A DNA stretch of 64,000 nucleotides from positions 3,043,001 to 3,107,000 of the forward strand of contig CM018032.1 of the NCBI GenBank assembly GCA_008638375.1, in the 5' to 3' direction. This document shows, one piece after another, positions 35,990 through 47,129 of this stretch. Made by a program: the position numbers and the translations under genes. Position 1 is the first letter of the stretch; each line of letters begins with the position of its first letter. Source of the DNA: Nyssa sinensis (lineage: Eukaryota; Streptophyta; Magnoliopsida; Cornales; Nyssaceae). The notes under the pieces were generated by a model, which did no database searches, had not been told where the DNA came from, and worked only from the letters and a program-made list of their open reading frames with translations.

Positions 35990-36637
35990 TGGATTCTTTT
36001 AATCATGGATCCACCATTCTTCTTAGGATTACATAATGATTACCAACTTGAAAAGCTCCAGAAAAGTACCAATAGTATTTTGATAATTTTTCTTTCTGAA
36101 TTAGAATTAAATAATTAATTAAATTAAAATTGTGAGAATAATTGTAGAATTCATTATATGATAATGTATATGATATTATAGACTTAAAGTTCAATTATTG
36201 CATTTTATTCGGACTGGTGTTGATTGCGGGGCGATATAAGCAAATTGGGAACATTAGTAAAATGAATAATTTTTAGAGAGATGATTTGGAGAAACGTAAT
36301 TTCTATTTGGAATCTACACATTAAAAATTAGCTACGCTGTCAATTTTGTTACGATTTCAAGACAGTCAATTTTTGGATGTGAGTAGCAAATTTGCCACTT
36401 TGCACATTGAGAATTGTGTAAATCTTTTTAAAGAAGTTTGGGAAAATGACCAATTTGGCCAAATATTATCCAATAAGAGAGAAATGTTATTGGAATGCTA
36501 AGGGTGCATGAAGGCTAATATGTTTATGTAGTACAAAACTGATCGAACTTAAGAAAGACGAAAGAGACTTGCCATCCTCTCCTTTCATTTAGCCGAACCC
36601 TTTCTCTCATCATCTTCTCCCATACCGGTTTTCTCTT

Positions 36638-36670
<33 letters not shown>

Positions 36671-37200
36671 CACTCTCTCTAAGAAAGTGTAAGTGTGTGT
36701 GTGTGTGAGAGAGAGAGTGTGTGTGTGTGTATAATCCTCCATGGAAGGAAGCTTAGAGTTCCAAGCTTGGTAGATTAAGAGTGAGGATAGACAGACTTTT
36801 CTCTCTCTAAAAGCATGAGTTTTCTCTTTCTACAATGGTGACCCCCCGGCTCTTTCTCTCTCTACTAAGGGTTGCAAACATAGAGATAAGGGCTTTTAGA
36901 CCTTTCATTTAGTCTAATTACAATTATATATATGTGTGTGTGTGCGCGCGCGCGTGCTTGCATCCATGGGTATATATTTGTGTATATATATATGTATAAA
37001 TAGAATTGTGGGTGAAGACCTATTTGATTCATAACCAAAATGGAAGCAATTTTAATAAATTCTTTTGGATATTTGTTTTACATGAACTGTACAACTTTAA
37101 AATAGGGGTTATAATTACATTTTTCTTGAATAATAAATTGTTGAAGGAGATTAGTTAAAGAGATTGATCATATCCTCTTTCTCTTAGTTCTTTAAGCTTT
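35990..37200. other. Non-coding, possible LTR of the following gypsy relic
   Basis: Contains CT, TA, GT and GA microsatellites at 36,625-36,735 and a GC-alternating GTGCGCGCGCG stretch near 36,941. The layout (CT tract, then CTCTAAGAAAG) resembles the 5' leader of plant LTR elements. No LTR ends were found. Confidence 0.35.
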
Positions 37201-38262
37201 GTTTTTTTCCCTCTATACAAGTCGTACACTAGAAATGAGAGTGGGCTACTTCTTGTTTTCTTACGTAGGGAAAGAAATAATAATGACTTATGTGTGTGGC
37301 TATCCCCTCATATCATATATTTATAGGGTTGTCAGAAGTAGGTTTCATAGGAATCCTTGGGAAATCAAAGACCATCAGAATATTAGGTACATGAAACCTA
37401 GGGAATAAAGATATGGATTGATGAGGGGTTTTGGATCTGAAATCCATAAGTCCTAGATTGTGAGAGACAATGGTGAAAAGTATACTCGACTCAGAGAAAA
37501 CGTTAATCGTCATTGGGGAGCCCTAAAGCCTAATAAGGCAAATGTTTAAGGATCTTTGGGAAACAATAGTGTATTGGAGGAAAAAAAATATCGGAGCAAA
37601 GGCATAATGCTTCTTAGGAGACAATAGAGCATATGAAACTAAGGTTGATAATTAAAGAAAATTTGAGGATAGAACATTAAAGAGCTATAAGTTCAATAGT
37701 CCTTGAATACTAAAAATAGTGTAAAGTTAGTACTATGACTCCTAGGAAGTGGATAATAGAGCAATGAAATAAAGTGATTATATGAATCACTCTTAGAGTC
37801 AATTGGATTATCCATTTTAGATGACTAAAGGATGAAATTGGCAATTAATATTTCCATAAGCCGAAAGTGATTCTCTACTACAATTCTATCCTTAAGAAGC
37901 TTGAAGTTAAAGGGAGCCTTTTTAAGTTAGAAATGGTACGTTTAGTGAGAATTTTAGAAACAAATAGTTTCTAAAGAGCTTTTTATACTAGAAATAGTAT
38001 CAGAATAGCGCAACAGAAGCTTGATGAATTAGAAGTAATAATACGAATGACCTTCGAAGTTGTAAGTCAACCCTCATCAAGTAAAATAATTAGAGCCACG
38101 ACGACAATAACTGTCAAGTGACACACTGTCCTAGACAGTAATCTGATAAGATATGATGAGTCTAGAAAGATGATTTGATGACTTTTGGGGTTTAATGAAA
38201 CCTGTTGATAATAAAACCTAGTGATATGTGGTACTCTTTAGAATTAGTTGTGCCTATAATAG

Positions 38263-38770
38263 GAAGAAATAATTCACTATTTCTAAAAAAATCTTGAGGA
38301 TTGAAATGTTTTTATACGTCAAGATGCAAAAGAGAATCAGATTATTAGTGAATATCCAAATAAAGGGAATCACAGGAGGATAGTGGTACATGTTGGTATA
38401 TTGATAGATCCTTAGTTACAAGTGATGTTGGCCACTTCATTATGTAACTTTGGGGCTAGGAAACATGCACAACATTCCCTATCCAACCAGTGAGTTAAGG
38501 TTTCTAATGAATAAACTTAGTAAGGAAAGAAAGAAATAATTCACTATTTCTAAAGAATCTTAAGGATAGAAATGTTTTTATGCATAGTGAATATCCAGAT
38601 AAAGGGAAGCATGGGAGGATAGTGGTACAAGCTGGTATGTTAATAGATCCTTAGTTACAGGTAAGGTTGGCTACCTCATTATGTAACTTTAGGGCTAGGA
38701 AACATGCACCACATTCCCTATCTAACTAGTGAGTTAAGGTTTCTAATGAATAAACTTAGTAAGGACAAAA
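38263..38770. repeat. Tandem duplication, period 267 bp
   Basis: GAAATAATTCACTATTTCTA at 38,266 recurs at 38,533. Both copies run through GAGGATAGTGGTACA, ATAGATCCTTAGTTACA and AATAAACTTAGTAAGGA with few changes. It lies upstream of the gypsy pol relic and is not coding. Confidence 0.9.
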
Positions 38771-38924
38771 AGAAGTGCGAATAAAATGTAACTTAGTGAT
38801 TTTGCCTTGATTATAGAGATTATGAGGTGAGTAGACGAGTGATCCTTCTCTACGAAAGATAACTCCCAAAATTCAAGAATGAACTCTGAAAAGCAAGGTA
38901 AAGAGTAGTCAAACTAAGCTTGAC

Positions 38925-40310
38925 ACACTTAAGAAATAATTATTAGACAAGGGATTCATCCGCCCTAGTGTATCACATTGGGGCACACCAGTACTGTTTG
39001 TGGAGAAGAAGAATGGATCTTTGAGGCTTTGTATTGACCATCGGGAGTTAAACAAGATAACCATTAAGAACATGTATCTTTTGCCAGGATCGATGAGTTA
39101 TTTGTTCAATTGTAAGAGGCAACAAGTCTTTTTCAAGATTGACTTGTAATCGGGATACCACCAACTAAGGGCAAAGAAGGAGGACATACCAAAGACTACT
39201 TTTAGGACTCGGTATGGACATTATAAGTTTGTGGTAATGTTGTTCTGTGTGACCAATACCCTCACAACATTTATGGGTCAAATTAATAGGGTGTCCAAAC
39301 ACCCTACCTAGATGACTTGGTGATCATATTTATTTATGAGACTCTAATCCATTCACGGTGTATTAAGAAACATAAGAGGCACTTGAAGATGGTGTTGCAA
39401 ATGCTTAGGGAGCATAAGTTATATGCCAAATTTGCCACGTGTGAGTTTTGGCTAGATAAAAATTAGGGCATGTGATTGAAAAGAATGGCATATCAGTTGA
39501 TCCTCATAAGATAGAAGCAATAATTAATTGGCCACAACTCGCTACTGTTATAGAAGTTAGAAGCTTTATGGGGTTAGCCGATTATTATCGCAGATTTGTA
39601 GAGGATTTTGCTAAGATGGCAAAGCCACTTACTCAGTTGACCTAGAAGGACACTCCATTTGTATAGATTGAAGAAAGGGAACAGAACTTCCAGATCCTAA
39701 AGGAGAAATAAATTAAGGCCCCTATCCTTGTTATTCCCTCCAAAAGAAAGGGAAGTTTTTTTATCAACAATGACAACTTTCACAAAGGATTGGGCTGTGT
39801 ATTGATGCAGGATGGGAAGGTTATCGCCTATGCTTCTCGGCAGCTCAAGCCACACGAGAAAATTACCCCACATATGATTTGGAGTTAGTAGATATGGTGT
39901 TCCCTCTCAAGATATGACGTCACTACTTATATAGGGAGACTTACGAGATCTTGACAGACCATAAGAATCTCAACTATTTGTTTACTTAAAAGGAACTGAA
40001 CATGAGACAACATCGGTGGCTAGAACTAATCAAAGACTACGACATGAGCATCCAATATCACCTAGCAAGACTAATATGGTAGCAGATGCACTAGGTAGGA
40101 AGTTAGAAAGTCTTGCCTATATTATCACTAGCTAGACAGAATTGATCAGAGATCTAGATGAGATGGAGATTAAAGTAGTCCCACCCGGTTCATAAGAGTC
40201 ACTGGCTAGTCTTGTGATTCGATCCACCCTTTTGGAGAGGCTACGGGAAGGTCAGAACAAAGATGTGGCTATGCTTAAAATCAAGAAAGAAGTGAAGAAA
40301 TGATCACCAA
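38925..40310 (+). mobile_element. Decayed Ty3/gypsy pol (RT, RNase H)
   Basis: RT starts with [39 protein letters not shown] and [20 protein letters not shown]. The YxDD region near 39,295 is lost in shifts. Then come VRSFMGLADYYRRFVEDFAK (39,553) and GLGCVLMQDGKVIAYASRQLKPHE (39,787), the connection and RNase H start of plant gypsy elements. The tail reads DLDEMEIKVVP and EGQNKDVAMLKIKKEV, the linker normally found before integrase. No integrase HHCC or DDE part follows. Stops and shifts make it inactive. The nearest lineage by pattern is the chromovirus type. Confidence 0.85.
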
Positions 40311-41230
40311 TAGAAGTAAACATAGAACTTTATAACTAGAGTTAAATCTGGAGTAATATACAAACAAAGAATTAAACCAAGTATGAAAGCTCAACTGTGA
40401 GCAGAATATAAAGAGCATTTGTGCGAATGAAAGGAAAGAAATTAAGGAACTAATTTTCTCAATCCTTCCAACTTATGTAATGGGTACACATGAACCCAAA
40501 ATAAAATATAACGAAGAAGTAGAAGACATACTACTAATAAGTGTCAACCCAAAAATAAGATAAAAAGAGAATTGACTTAAGCTTAGTGGCTTATGAAATG
40601 GACCCATGTATAAGAATCTAAAATAAGTAAGAAGAATAAAAACTAGGCTACTTTTGCATTAAGAAAGCCTGTAATGCAAAAGACACATGAGTAAACCATC
40701 TTCAAGGAATTGAACAGAAAAAGATCAACACATTGAAAGGATAGCTTAGAAAAAAATAATGGAAGCATAGTGGACTCATAACCACGAGTTCCAAGACTAG
40801 TGGAAAAAAATACTAGAATACTAGTAAAGCATTGGTAAGACTAGAAGTTAAAAGTTGAGGCATTGAGTAAGAATTAGGAAGTCAAGCCCTTGACTTTCAA
40901 GACCACTATTGAATGGACAATGAAAACTATAAAGGAAGATGAATGTGTTTAGAAGATTTCTTGTTTTAGGACACAATGTCCTAGATACCAATAATAGACC
41001 CAAAGGACAAAGAAAACACACTAGCACAACAATTTGAGTATAAAGGAGAAATTACGGCCAAAAAAGAATATGATAAGAACACGAAATTAAGTGAACTAAG
41101 TGAAGATTGTTTGAAGCGTTCCATTCACCTCAGTAGGGGGTATGAATTCCAGTTAAAGGCCACTAGATTTTATTTTATTTGACATAAGATATTGTTCCAA
41201 GGTCCCATATTATCTTGCTCATGTTATTGT
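40311..41230. other. Non-coding, possibly decayed element sequence
   Basis: A-rich on this strand with stops in every frame. It follows directly from the gypsy pol and may be its eroded 3' half, but no integrase motif is visible. Confidence 0.35.
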
Positions 41231-41830
41231 TCTACTTCTCCATTCTACGATGGGAGAAATGGAAAGTCAACCACCACAGTTCCTATGTTGCCAAAGTTGT
41301 TGGGGGCAATTTCTACATCATTGTTAGTTTTCTGCATGGCGTGTTTCTTGGCACTCTGCAAAATTTGAACCACTAGCTAATCATGTACGTGGGCTAGAAA
41401 TTGTCCTTACCAACTCAGCATGAGCAATCATAGTTGGGCTTCTCACCTTCCTTGGTGGTGTGTGGGTGATGATTCCTAATGGAAGCAACTCCCTTTCTTC
41501 TAGGATGGCCTTTTGTTGCATTAGAGATGGCCATTTGTCCTTACTATAGCTAGGATTTTGATGACCTTATTCTTGCATACCTTGGTTCCTTTGCCTTTTA
41601 GGAATAAGCCTTTCCCCCTTTGCCCACTAGGGAGAAATTTTTTGTGGCTAAATAAATCATTGGTAGGGGCTTCAACTGCCAATTTAACCATTAACTTTTC
41701 AATTTCCTATTAGAGATCTTATTGACATCTAGCTACTGCTCATAGGGAGGCAACCTCAACACTCAACTAAGCTATTTTTCTTATAACTGCCCCCAAAGCA
41801 ATCTCACAAGCCATCAAAGTTAATCTAAAT
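41231..41830 (-). pseudogene. Unrecognised broken frame, minus strand
   Basis: On the minus strand a frame with several stops reads MACEIALGAVIRKIA, later EIEKLMVKLAVEAPTNDLFS and HKKFLPSGQRGKG. Spacing of hydrophobic residues suggests a helical, possibly coiled-coil part followed by a basic part. I do not recognise it. It could be an ORF1 or gag relic. Confidence 0.3.
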
Positions 41831-42151
41831 TCTAAGGGACAATGGTATATTTTGAGACATTGTCATTCTCATTCCCTATTTTTTGTGCCATTGGTTGAGC
41901 TAGGGATTCTGGTGGGGTTAAACCATCACATTCAACCTCTGAGAAACTTTATAATGCTATTGGGTGAGAGGATAAGTCAATCCATAGGTTACTATGGGAG
42001 TTTTCTAGGTTTAAACGCTTGGTTAGGTATAAAGTTTGGTGTTATGGAAGGTTTAGGGAATTGGTTATGTGTATAGACTAAGCATGGGGATGGCTTATTA
42101 ATAGGGTGTTGGTTAATGGAAATTGTCTTACAACTATGGTGTGGTTCTTGT

Positions 42152-42600
42152 GAAGTTTGGTAGGAAGACATATGGTAGTGGATGGATAAGGGTGGATGTT
42201 TTGGTTAATGGGAAGGGCGATAATCAGTTGGTGAGGTAGAGGAGATGAAGGTGAAGGTGGAGTCGGAGGTCGACGGGTGGGGGTGGTGGTGGATGAGGTT
42301 TAAGGTTTGGGGAGTTCCAGCAAAGTGTGATGGGAAGAGACCTGGCATTGGATAGATGGGCGTGGAAGCTTTGGTTAATGGGAAGGGCGGCCATCGATTG
42401 GTGGAGGGTGAAAGGTGGGAGCAGTGGTTGTGGATGAGGTTTGAGGTTTTGGGGGTTCCTATGAAGTGTGCTGGGAAGGGATATGGCAGTGGATGGATGG
42501 GTGTGGAAGTTTTGGATAATGGGAAGGGTGACCGTTGCTAGAGGTGGAGTTGGTGGGTGCAAGGTGGGAGTGGTGATGGTGGTGGATGTGTTTTGAGGTT
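42152..42600. repeat. Degenerate G-rich tandem repeat, unit about 141-170 bp
   Basis: TTTGGTTAATGGGAAGGGCG (42,200) recurs at 42,370 and, slightly changed, at 42,511. Between copies run GTGGATGAGGTTT and AAGTGTG-TGGGAAG. The strand is strongly G-over-C biased. Frames on both strands are by-products of this repeat. Confidence 0.8.
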
Positions 42601-42609
42601 TGGAAGGTA

Positions 42610-42893
42610 AGTCATAGAGAGAAGGTTGAGGTTCCTTTTTTTTATAAAATATTTTTTCTAGACAATTCCCATTGGCTCACTTATATGTAACATTGTACTT
42701 TGTCTTACATGCATGTACATATTACAACATAGAAGTTCACAATTAAATATTATTTTCATGAGTAAGAATAATTAAATGAAAATCAAATTTTGATGTTACA
42801 TAAAACATATTTGACATGTATATTAAAAAAAGAATAAATCAAATTACAATTATTCACAACATCCATGTTTTGGTTAACATATGAACAGGAGAG
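42610..42893 (-). other. Likely 3' untranslated region of the patatin-like gene
   Basis: AT-rich sequence downstream of the TAG on the minus strand, with GAATAATTG soon after the stop. There is no further coding signal. Confidence 0.4.
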
Positions 42894-44671
42894 CTAGTAA
42901 CTAGTTGTGGCACGATATAGAGGTAACAAATTATTGTACTTCTTGGAGATTTTGTTGGTTTGTGGTGATTTTGACTTTCGAAGTCTTCTTTCATCCGAAA
43001 GTAACTTTGCAAACCTGTTAGGAATAGTAACATCTTAAAAATAAGTACCATATGATGCTTGAAACAATATAGTTAAAATTATGTAAAGTTGTTTTATTTT
43101 TTCTATACCTTTTCAAAGCATCCTCATTTGTGCCATCATTTTTGACTGGTTCAAAAAGACCCGTTTCCAAATTCACCCTTGAAACAGGTTTCTTCAACAG
43201 CCCTTCGCCAACTTCTACAAGTTTATCCAAGTTCTCTTTTGTAGCAATATCAACTGAAGAGACTGTCCCAGTTAATGTATCATCCTGGTATTTAACATAA
43301 TGATAAGTGTAACAATTGGATGAAGCTATTAAAATTCAAGAAAAATGGGAAATTTGAGTATTAATATAAAGCTTACTTGAATTCGAAGATAGTTATCTTC
43401 AGAATGAAGAGCTTGGAAGACCACAGAAATGTGGAAATCAACCATATCTGCACTTGCTTGACTGAATACATCCACTAGTGGAGTGGAACCTCTATGAAGT
43501 AGCCAACCCAAAACACCCCATTTGGCTGCCCTTTTAGCATTGTACTTCTGTTCAGTCTTTGACGAGCCAGTGCCTATGGAGATTACTAGAAAGCGACCAT
43601 AATCCATGGGCTTAATGGGAAAGAAGTCTGGATTTTCGTCGAAGATCTCTTTGGTTACTTGGCTAATGGCAACTAAAGCCTGGAACCATGTTACCAGAAG
43701 ACAAACAAAAATGGATCAAAAAGGGTTTTCAATATTATTAGTTGTGTCATATGTATAGTGTGCATGAATTTGTATGTGATTAAAAAGAGCGTTCTATGAG
43801 AATTATACCGGATTGTTTGCAGCAACACCACCATCAATAAGATTGAATTCCCGAATATTCCCTTCTTTGTCTTGGTTCTTGAAGTAATGGGCAGGAAGAT
43901 AAGTTGGAGCTGCTGAAGTGCTGATGGATATATCAGATAATTGAGCATCCAAAGATGGGGAGCTTTTGGCCTGCATGATGAGTTCAAAATTATGTCAAAA
44001 CATATCACTGTACAACTTAATTAGTTTGCTTGGGTGCGTGCATGGAGTTAGGATTTCATCTTCAAAGTTCTAATTCCGTTTTCCCAAATGTAGGCTATCT
44101 TTTTTGTATGAAAAAATTAGTTCAAATTAAAAATTTATAATTACATAAAAACTCTATTACAATTTTTTTCCCAAAATAATATTTATGGTGGATGCTAATA
44201 TAGTATCAGCAAAACCCACATAAAATTGGTTAGAGGCTTGCCCAACATGCTCTTGCAGGAAAAATAGTAAAGGGTCCTATCCAAATAGCTTCAATATTTA
44301 GATGATAAGCAAATGTGTTTGTAGAATACACTATTACTGACGTCACCTAAAACCTTTTATCTATCTTAATTTGAAAAAATTATTGAAAAGTCTTAAGACT
44401 GCTAGTCCATACCAATCATAAAAGGCTTTTGTATAAAATTTGTAGAGCTTTTAAAGTATACAAGTAACTTTGGTATATATGACATAATTTGATTGGTTCA
44501 CCACGACCCATGCTATAAGTTTTGACTGTTTTATCATGCATTAAGAGGATTTATTTCTCTCTTCACGGTTGAACTTTAGACCTTTAACCAGAAGACACAC
44601 AATTCTGAAGTTAGTAATTAGTTATCAAAAAACAAGAAAATTTATTTTCCAGTCTATTTCAACATTGTAGG

Positions 44672-44723
<52 letters not shown>

Positions 44724-44917
44724 GTGTACCTCATAAGTGGAGAAAATGGTTGGATGCAATTGTTTAATATCGAAGGTCGGAATAACAACGTGGGTCAAGG
44801 CGTCATGCAGCCGTGTTTCTCCTAGTTTGTCCCTTATAAGCTTGTGAAGGTACTTCCCATCATACTTGGGTCCCGATAGTGATCTTAATATGTTTCTGAC
44901 TGATCCATATATGCCCC

Positions 44918-44957
<40 letters not shown>

Positions 44958-45767
44958 AATCAAACCAAAATCTGCTAATTACATAATCAATTAACACCAA
45001 CGAAGATGAATCATGAAAGCAAAGTAAGTATAAATTAAGAAGAAAAAGAAATCATGGTTACCACTTCTGTGGGAAAATCTTAGGGGAGTTTTCTAGATAA
45101 AAAGGCTTGATATCTTTGGCAGCATAAAGAGGACGGTTGTTTTTATCTGGAGCAGTTAACATGGCAGTCACAAGCCCGCCAGTGCTTGTTCCCGCTATCA
45201 CATCAAAGTAATCTACAAGTCTTGCATCCTCACCATCCAGCTCCTATTCCAAGGTCACATTTTCATATTTAGCCGCGATATGGAAATCTAATTCATAATC
45301 ACTTGGACAAAAAGAAAAGAACAGATATACAGGGAAAATAAAAACGAAGTCCAAATCATAGGTGGTCATGACATGGAGTTGCATTGGATAAAAGTTTTGT
45401 TTAATTACATTAGTAATAATGGAATGCATTATCATGCATATAGAGCACATAGATTTGATATACATATGAAATTTTAGATTTCTTCATATATAGATGCTTA
45501 TAATCTTTTGGTGATTTCTATGTGTGATAGTGAATCTGGAGTGCACTATAGACTCATTCTCGGTCTCTCCCAGACAGCATAAATAATACTTCATTAATCT
45601 AAACCCAAAAAAGAAAAGAAAGAAGAAAATTATACCTGAAGTTGGGATTCAAGGAAGGCAAGGACAGTAGCAGGAATGATTCCTCTAATACCACCTCCAT
45701 CAATGCTGAGAATGGTGATTAGTTTACCAAAAAATGGGGGCTGGATTTGAAGAAGGGGTGATTCCAT
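42894..45767 (-). CDS. PLP2: Patatin-like phospholipase A / lipid acyl hydrolase, 7 exons
   Basis: Exons in transcript order: 45767-45636, 45243-45062, 44916-44730, 43970-43809, 43679-43377, 43284-43109 and 43014-42894. They join in phase to 420 residues and a TAG, close to the usual 400-odd of plant patatin-like proteins. The oxyanion loop DGGGIRG is at 23-29, the nucleophile elbow GTSTGG at 62-67 (Ser64) and the catalytic aspartate motif DGGVAANNP at 213-221 (Asp213). No signal peptide is evident. The family hydrolyses acyl chains from membrane phospho- and galactolipids with a Ser-Asp dyad, often under stress or pathogen attack. The start at 45,767 fits family N-termini; an upstream in-frame ATG at 45,848 would add 27 residues. 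All domains and splice sites are intact, so I infer a functional gene; the PLP2 name is by overall pattern. Confidence 0.94.
44672..44720. repeat. Compound (TA)n(GA)n microsatellite after a 5' splice site
   Basis: On the minus strand the donor of exon 3 (GTACAC at 44,729) is followed within ten bases by a CT tract and then an AT tract. Both sides of this exon are therefore bounded by microsatellites. Confidence 0.85.
44921..44953. repeat. (TA)n microsatellite at a 3' splice site
   Basis: An AT tract ends two to three bases from the TGCAG acceptor of exon 3 of the patatin-like gene (minus strand). It stands where a polypyrimidine tract would usually be. Confidence 0.85.
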
Positions 45768-45898
45768 TAGGAACTGATTATAATGGATTTTAGTGTCTAA
45801 CTTGTGCGCCAATATATAGAACACCAAGAGCTTGTGAATGGAGAACAAAATATATGATAACTTTTAAGTTCTGGGCATTTAGTTTCAATGCTAGATGA

Positions 45899-45910
45899 TC
45901 TATTTATAGC
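45899..45910 (-). promoter_or_regulatory. TATA box of the patatin-like gene
   Basis: The minus strand reads GCTATAAATAGATC here, a strong plant TATA box, about 134 bases upstream of the chosen ATG. Transcription should begin near 45,870, leaving a leader of about 100 bases without a long upstream frame, apart from the in-frame ATG at 45,848. Confidence 0.75.
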
Positions 45911-45929
45911 CCTCAAGCTTAGAGGAGCT

Positions 45930-47120
45930 TTCTTGTAATCTCCTCTCTGCTCCAAGAAAATTCAAGGAACATGCAGCACTGGTCCTGTGGAATCACTCTA
46001 ATCTAAGTTAAAGTTGAAATAGTCCGTAGTCTAAACAACAATGCATGCATAACTTCGCTATTTAATGGAAGCGGATAAGAATTTTTTTGCATGTGACAGA
46101 AAACTTCTTTACAAAAACCTATAGCAGCCTTAAAAAGACTAATTCTTCCTTCCTCTTTGGACCCTCTTAAGCTCGTGAGAAACACACTCCAAGTCAGTAC
46201 ACCCAAGACTGGAATGACCTGCAAGTGGGGTTGATGACATGTCCATAAATTTGGTTTTTTCTAGCTAGCCAAGAACAAATGACAAAAAGACGCTTGGTGC
46301 TTGCTTCCTCCACTCAGATTAATTATCGGATGAAATCGTGATACTAAGTTATTATGTAATGCTGTCTTATAAATTATTTAAAATTTTAGAAAAATTAGAG
46401 TTCATAAATCTAAAAAAGTTTAAGAATTTAAAAAAAACGTGACACATTACTTAAGATAATAACGTGATATAACGATTTCAAATTATTCAATTGCAGTATT
46501 TTTTTTGTCAGCAAGCGTGACGACGCTTGGTCAGAGGCCGTTGTCCTTGAGAATTATTAGTTGACTGTTTCTTTAGCTTAGATCATCAGTTCATATATTG
46601 ATGTCATGGCTCACTGCTGGATTAGTGGTCTTTCGGGTTGGCTTAAATTGACTCTACGCTTTTTACACGTGTGTTTGATAACTAAATCCTATTCACAAAC
46701 GGCATGCAACATGGTAAATGACAAAACTATATATATATATATATATATAAACATGTAAATGACAAAACTATATATATATATATATGAATAACACCCACTA
46801 CAATTTTATCAGCAAAGAACCCAAGTATCAAACGATAGATAAACCAAAATGAGTGTCTAAATTAATGATCAATAAGGGATCAAATTAAGTCCGAAAAAAG
46901 CGGAATTAGTATTCGTGACTTTTACTTGTTAAAAAAAGTATTAAATATTATAGAATTTCTCATTCTTAAATAAAAAATAATGAAAGTCACAAACATTTAT
47001 TATAATAAGTTATATCAATTTGTATATATATTGATATATCACAATGTGAGAACTGTATTTTGGATGTGACATGTATCTACAATGTACTTTTCAAGATACA
47101 GATCATGAAATAGTTATTAT
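45930..47120. other. Non-coding upstream region with TA microsatellites
   Basis: Upstream of the patatin-like gene. Contains a duplicated GTAAATGACAAAACTATATA block at 46,709-46,785 with two (TA)n tracts. The 73-codon minus-strand frame at 46,003-46,224 resembles nothing known to me. Confidence 0.4.
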
Positions 47121-47129
47121 TTACAAATC

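Noticed and set aside
42224..42562. Proline-rich minus-strand frame as an extensin-like protein
   Set aside because: It is the complement of the G-rich tandem repeat, and the proline pattern is a by-product of that repeat.
46003..46224. 73-codon minus-strand frame upstream of the patatin-like gene
   Set aside because: No homologue known to me, no TATA or splice site tied to it, and it ends in non-coding DNA.
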